From contig JBDKFK010000015.1 in the NCBI GenBank assembly GCA_039798745.1, forward strand, positions 1 to 31,645: a stretch of DNA of 31,645 nucleotides, written 5' to 3'. The notes under the pieces are model-generated. The model was not told the DNA's origin and did no database searches. It saw nothing but the letters and a program-made list of their open reading frames with translations. The stretch is from JBDKFK01 sp039798745 (lineage in GTDB: Bacteria; Patescibacteriota; Microgenomatia; UBA1406; GWC2-37-13). Made by a program: the position numbers and the translations under genes. Below, piece after piece: positions 31,241 to 31,645 of this stretch; positions within the stretch are counted from its first letter, which is position 1, and each line of letters starts with the position of its first letter.

Positions 31241-31645
31241 ATGGCAGATCGAACGGACCATTCCGTACGACTGTTCCCGAACGTTTCTGACCTCTCAGGT
31301 CTGGAGACGTTCTTGCGCCAGCAGCTTCGGGATCGACTTTCGGCAGTCAAAAAACTGCCGTCAGTCGCTAAGAGGCGCAAATTTATTCTCATGTGCGATT
31401 TCTTCATTGACTTTGATGATGAAAACGCGTTGTTGGAGCTAGTTACGCTCCACCGCATGGGAGTAATTGAGCTGATGCTCGTTGTGGCAAACGCCTATCC
31501 GAGCGACGATCGCGCCACAGGCGCGCGAGGCATGCTAAATGTCCTCGGCGGCGATCTGTGGAAAGTGCAAGTAGCCCGCGGCACCAACGCCAATGGGCAC
31601 CGACGCCCGATAGGACGCTATGAATTCCTCGGTGTAGAAGACTAC
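31241..31645 (+). CDS. GC-rich gene, possibly nucleoside-hydrolase-related (3' end outside window)
   Basis: The frame from the ATG at 31241 stays open for 135 codons to the window edge, so the gene is partial. It has a promoter, a strong Shine-Dalgarno site and a leader. The translation starts MADRTDHSVRLFPNV; RKFILMCDFFIDFDDENALLE followed by MGVIELMLVVANAYPSD and GARGMLNVLGGDLWKVQVARGTN follows the order of the inosine-uridine nucleoside hydrolase family (acidic D-x(6)-DD cluster, then a beta strand to N/A, then a 'lL...g...v.v..G' unit), but one of the usual Asp residues is Phe. So the family call is tentative. GC in three lines I counted is 55, 55 and 67%, compared with 43% in one counted line of a neighbouring gene, which may mean recent transfer. 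Confidence 0.6.
   Translation, partial: MADRTDHSVRLFPNVSDLSGLETFLRQQLRDRLSAVKKLPSVAKRRKFILMCDFFIDFDDENALLELVTLHRMGVIELMLVVANAYPSDDRATGARGMLNVLGGDLWKVQVARGTNANGHRRPIGRYEFLGVEDY

Noticed and set aside
1..31645. CRISPR arrays, insertion sequences, tRNA or rRNA genes
   Set aside because: I saw no spaced repeat array, transposase, cloverleaf-type or rRNA-like sequence by eye; a tRNA scan would be needed to exclude a divergent tRNA.

Overview
The window looks like one stretch of a small, densely packed bacterial chromosome of about 43% GC. The best guess is a Candidate Phyla Radiation (Patescibacteria) genome, probably of the Microgenomates type. The signs are an alanyl-tRNA synthetase that ends after its editing domain, a free-standing 5'-3' exonuclease in place of full DNA polymerase I, sortase-type surface proteins, an N-terminally reduced MgtE, a CvpA-CAP fusion, few Shine-Dalgarno sites, and genes that abut or overlap. 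TGA works as a stop codon (several ATGA overlaps), so this is not a lineage that recodes TGA. The lineage call is inference from gene content, not a phylogeny.

Layout. 1-2053: 3' part of ftsH, coupled to a 5'-3' exonuclease. 2178-4150: a cell-surface operon with a secreted Ser-rich protein carrying an LASTG sorting signal, its overlapping sortase and a membrane protein. 4147-5142 (minus): CvpA-CAP fusion. 5169-7255: promoter, glmS ribozyme and glmS. 7258-11378: two stress/envelope-like small proteins, an OmpR-type response regulator and two soluble histidine kinases (GAF and PAS), with 11-bp-phased direct repeats in two of the control regions. 11387-14256 (minus): AlkA-like glycosylase, an unknown protein and a beta-CASP nuclease. 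14323-15354: CBS-MgtE transporter. 15359-20434 (minus): secA, two exported/anchored proteins and NAD(P)H-hydrate dehydratase. 20510-23228: an operon in which two paralogous four-cysteine surface proteins (one ending in a dockerin-like module, one in LPKTG) flank a ferric-reductase-like flavocytochrome and a 27-residue membrane peptide. 23242-28786: alaS, HD phosphohydrolase, tRNA-binding OB protein, GT-C glycosyltransferase and DsbA-like thioredoxin. 28887-31102: a protein with a phage-type block and zinc knuckle, an acidic unknown, and an MFS transporter. 31241-31645: the start of a GC-rich gene with a strong Shine-Dalgarno site, possibly a nucleoside-hydrolase relative.

How it works together. 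Much of the window serves the cell envelope: amino-sugar supply (GlmS), protein export (SecA), surface anchoring (sortase and LPxTG-like substrates), disulfide chemistry (DsbA-like) and membrane quality control (FtsH). The most notable regulatory finding is a GlcN6P-responsive glmS ribozyme, recognised by its conserved core and by a compensatory pairing, with two extra GC-rich hairpins. Several genes also show a -10 hexamer followed by exactly seven bases and then ATG, the geometry of leaderless mRNA. The least explained locus is the dockerin/LPKTG/ferric-reductase operon.
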